Assembly: GCA_023313575.1 (NCBI GenBank)
Contig: JAJTTP010000010.1
Coordinates: 806,001-870,000, forward strand
Reading direction: 5' to 3'
Length of the DNA stretch: 64,000 nt
Origin: Eutypella sp. D-1
Lineage: Eukaryota; Ascomycota; Sordariomycetes; Xylariales; Diatrypaceae
Part shown: positions 61,313 to 64,000 of the stretch, piece after piece
Numbering within the stretch: the stretch's first letter is position 1
Layout: each line of letters opens with the position of its first letter
The notes under the pieces: generated by a model
What the model saw: only the letters and a program-made list of their open reading frames with translations
Database searches by the model: none
What the model was told of the DNA's origin: nothing
Translations under genes and position numbers: made by a program

Positions 61313-63721
61313 TCAGATTTCGATCTTCCTGCCCTTGCGGTCGACGCGCTGGTCGCGGGGGTCGAAGCCGCCGTTGCCCCAGGAGGCCCAGTCGGGGGTG
61401 GGGTCGGGGTCCATGTAGTCCTCCGGGGTCCAATCGCCGTCGGGGCCGCGCTCTTCGAGGAGCTCGAAGAAGCGCGCGTAGTCGATGCGGGTGTGCCAGC
61501 GGCCGGCGACGCGGAAGCGGTCGCTCGCCAGCAGCGCGCAGCAGCTGTGCGCGTGCTCGGCCGCGATGCCGTAGCCGAGCCCCCGCTCCGCCAGCCGCTG
61601 CGCCAGCGCCTCCACGAACGCCTGCACCTCCGTCCAGAAGGGCACGTTGGACATGCTTAGACTGTCTTTAGCGCCAGAAGACGACGTCCCGCAGTACGTG
61701 ACGCCCTTGATCTCCACGAAGCACGGCAGGCCGCGCTCGACGAGGTCGGCGTAGCCGTCGGCCTCGTCGTCGACGTTGAAGCCCTTGACGAGGGTGAGGC
61801 GGAAGACGGTGCGGTGGCGGAAGCGGCGCTCGCGGAGGATGTCGAGGCAGCGGACGAAGCGCTCCCAGAAGTCGCGGTGGAGGGGGCGGTCGATGCGGCG
61901 CAGGCTCTCGCGGTTGCTCGCGTCGATGGACACGTAGAGCTGCGTGACGGCCCGTAGCGCCGCTAGCTGGTCCGGGTGCTGCGCGTTGCAGACCAGGAAG
62001 CTCGAGATGCGCTCGCCGTGCAGCAGAGCCAGGAACTCGTTGATGTGCGGGTAGAAGATCGGCTCGCCCACCAGGCTCAGCGCACAGTGCCGGATCCGCA
62101 TCGCTTCTGCGAACCGCTCCGCCCGCACCCCGGGCACCCCGCGCATCATCTTGATCTTCTTGTAGTGGCCTGCCTTGACGCCCTCGAAGATCAGGTCCGG
62201 CGGGTCCACCACCCACCGCCACGTCGTGCCCACCGGGTTCGTCCCGTGCCGCCAGCAGAAGACGCATTTGTTGGAGCACGAGAGCGACGGCGTCGTCTCC
62301 ATGCACTGGTGCGAGTTGATCCCGTAGAACGAGAACTTGTAGCAGCTCCCCCGGCCCCGCAGCGCCGACTTCGTCCACCGGCATATTTTGACGCCCGAAT
62401 GGGACCCTACGATGGAGTAGCCCTGCTTAGTGAGCGCGGTGTATGTCGGAGAGTTCTTCGGGACCATCTCCTTGACTGTCTGAGGAGGCTTCTTGGAAGG
62501 TTTGCTGTATGTTGTGAAGTCAACCGCGATCGGTGCGCGGCTTGTTGAGCTTTCCGTGTCCGTTTGGGACGCCTTTATCACCTTGCCTAGGTCTTCTAAG
62601 TCCTCGATATCCTTCTTGTTTTTATTCTTATTCTTCGCCTTTTTAGGCAAAGCGGAGTCATCAATGAGAACCTCCCCGTCGTCGTCCTCCCCGGAGGTGT
62701 ATTCGTCATCGCTTTCGACCGCATCGCCACTTCCCGGTACCCCTTCTCCTAGATTGCCGGTTTGAGCAACATTCTTCGCCGCATCTTGCACACCTTCCGC
62801 CCACTCGGCTAACCTTTCCTTTAAGTCGCGTTTTATATCCCCCACACCCAGAGGGTAGGCTCTTTTCCGGCCAGTGAGTTTGGCCATCCATTTATCGACC
62901 TCTTTAGCCTGGAAGCAAAACCCGTCTTCCTCGGTCGGCCAGCCCTCCCTATCGCCAAGTCCAAAGACGGAGTAGCCTAGTATACCAGAAAGTGATAATT
63001 TGTCGACCCGGAAATCATTATGCGTCTCCTGTAGATGCTCGAGGAAGTTGTCGTTAATCGTATCAATATTGTAGCTCGGGAGAAGTATCAAATAGAAATA
63101 ATCGACGGGCAAGCCCGAATCCGAAGCCTTCGGTGCGCTTATGAAGTACTCGTCATAATCGACTTCAGTCAGGTCCAATACTTGAGGTTTGAGGAACGTT
63201 CCACTAGTTTCGGGCCCCTGCTCCGTTAAGGAGGTCTCCAGAGTCTGTGCAACCTCCTTCGCCGTCCTCTCCGTGTTGCCAGTCAGAGAAGAAAAGAAAA
63301 TGAGAAGCTGCACCCGTCGCTCGCCGTCGGCTTGCTGGGCGGCTGACTTGGGGGTATCCGATTTTCGTAGCTCGCCTTTGATACGACGAGGACCATCAGA
63401 CACTGCCTTGGGTTTCGCGAGGCTGATCTTCTCCTCTAGAACGGGGATGGCCTTTTGGCCATTCCCCAGTTCTAGTTTGGGCGAGCTGGCGCCCTCTTTC
63501 TTCTCCTGGGCCAGGCGCAGGTAGAGCCATACTACCAAGAGAAGGCTCGTGACTGCGCCAAGAATCGAGGCTCGATGGAAGTGCCACAACTCGACGACAT
63601 CTATCGATAATATTTAGTAATTTGAAGGGGATAATTGTTGGGAGAGGGATTGGATGGGCTTACTGCCTGAGAAATCGCTGCTATTATTTGCAGATATCCC
63701 ACCCAAGAGTGTGGTCGACAT
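61313..63721 (-). CDS. TYW1: tRNA 4-demethylwyosine synthase TYW1
   Basis: Two exons on the minus strand, 63721-63664 and 63600-61313, encode 781 residues. The short first exon (MSTTLLGGIS...) is inferred because the large exon has no in-frame ATG near its start; GTAAGC, an ACTAAAT branch and ATAG support the intron. TYW1 builds the tricyclic base of wybutosine at position 37 of tRNA-Phe from N1-methylguanosine and pyruvate. Residues about 32-50 form a membrane span (ILGAVTSLLLVVWLYLRLA). A flavodoxin-like FMN domain starts near 117 (LLIFFSSLTGNTERTAKE). An acidic, Lys-rich linker follows. The radical-SAM core has the cluster-binding motif CSNKCVFC with Cys461, Cys465 and Cys468, then SLVGEPIFYPHINEF and the C-terminal WHTRIDYARFFEL. 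Flavodoxin plus radical SAM is diagnostic for eukaryotic TYW1. Confidence 0.95.
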
Positions 63722-64000
63722 TTTCCTACCTAGTGATGTGTCCGAATTGAAGTCTTCCAAGATTGTAACCTTTAGAGGGGCAAATATATGGCTGACAGCC
63801 CTAGAGGGAGACCTTCTAAAGTTCTAGCTCTAGAGGATTTCTGGTAGAGGGGCATGTCTTATCGATAAGAATTTGGTTAGGAGATAAGTGACGAAGCAGG
63901 TGCTGAATAAAGTTTACCTAACCCTCCTGAAAAGCTTATAGGCTCCCCCTATTTTCCAGACTTGGGTTGTGAATAATACGTCCACTATGTTCTAATGCTA
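63722..64000. other. Upstream region of TYW1 at the window edge
   Basis: This is the probable TYW1 promoter and leader. It includes TAGAGG-rich short sequence (63770-63850). No gene is visible before the window ends. Confidence 0.5.

Noticed and set aside
61668..62548. Arg/Pro-rich frames overlapping TYW1 on both strands
   Set aside because: They are GC-rich shadows of the radical-SAM exon; composition is low-complexity and the TYW1 frame explains the DNA.
1..64000. CRISPR arrays, prophage, insertion sequences or a secondary-metabolite cluster
   Set aside because: The window is eukaryotic; no direct-repeat/spacer pattern, transposase, reverse transcriptase, PKS or NRPS signatures were seen.

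Overview
This 64 kb window is nuclear DNA of a filamentous ascomycete (Pezizomycotina). The genes have short introns of about 50-100 bp, with GT donors and CTAAC/CTGAC/CTAAT-type branch sites just before the acceptor. Leaders are pyrimidine-rich and intergenic stretches are long. The gene set includes a SreA-type GATA factor with two fingers, a fungal cytoplasmic dynein heavy chain, fungal Tom20, Exo84, and F-box-like families of the 2EXR and DUF6546 kind. A Sordariomycete is likely; I cannot place it further from the sequence alone.

Layout from left to right. 1-3400: no convincing gene, only a doubtful first exon at 121-212 and a strong TACC/GGTA hairpin at 2078-2130. 3485-6812 (+): four-exon zinc-finger protein. 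8217-9059 (-): 2EXR/F-box-like protein. 9060-14448: 5.4 kb with no gene. 14449-16466 (+): polyglutamine protein with a FAR1-type DNA-binding domain and a coiled coil. 18677-31930 (+): cytoplasmic dynein heavy chain. 33698-35758 (-): SAP-RRM protein resembling Acinus. 37680-38740 (+): fungal orphan-family protein. 38741-43417: 4.7 kb without a gene but with a SreA-like GATA cluster near its right end. 43418-45243 (+): siderophore/iron GATA repressor. 47680-48388 (-): Tvp15/COPI-associated membrane protein. 49716-51178 (-): PP2A catalytic subunit in seven exons. 52944-54527 (+): DUF6546/F-box-like protein. 55428-57601 (-): exocyst subunit Exo84. 59105-60113 (+): mitochondrial import receptor Tom20. 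61313-63721 (-): wybutosine-synthesis enzyme TYW1.

The genes are independent housekeeping or regulatory units, not a cluster: retrograde motor, exocytosis, Golgi membrane, mitochondrial import, tRNA modification, RNA processing, phosphatase signalling and iron regulation. I saw no backbone biosynthetic gene, transposase, reverse transcriptase, rRNA, tRNA or CRISPR array. 

The most unusual feature is outside the genes. The 10-bp palindrome TACCTAGGTA occurs at least 15 times, against about 0.06 expected by chance, and every copy I found lies in non-coding DNA. Three distant copies share an identical 18-bp core. Exon coordinates were derived by hand from reading frames, splice signals and family knowledge; no alignment or expression data were available.
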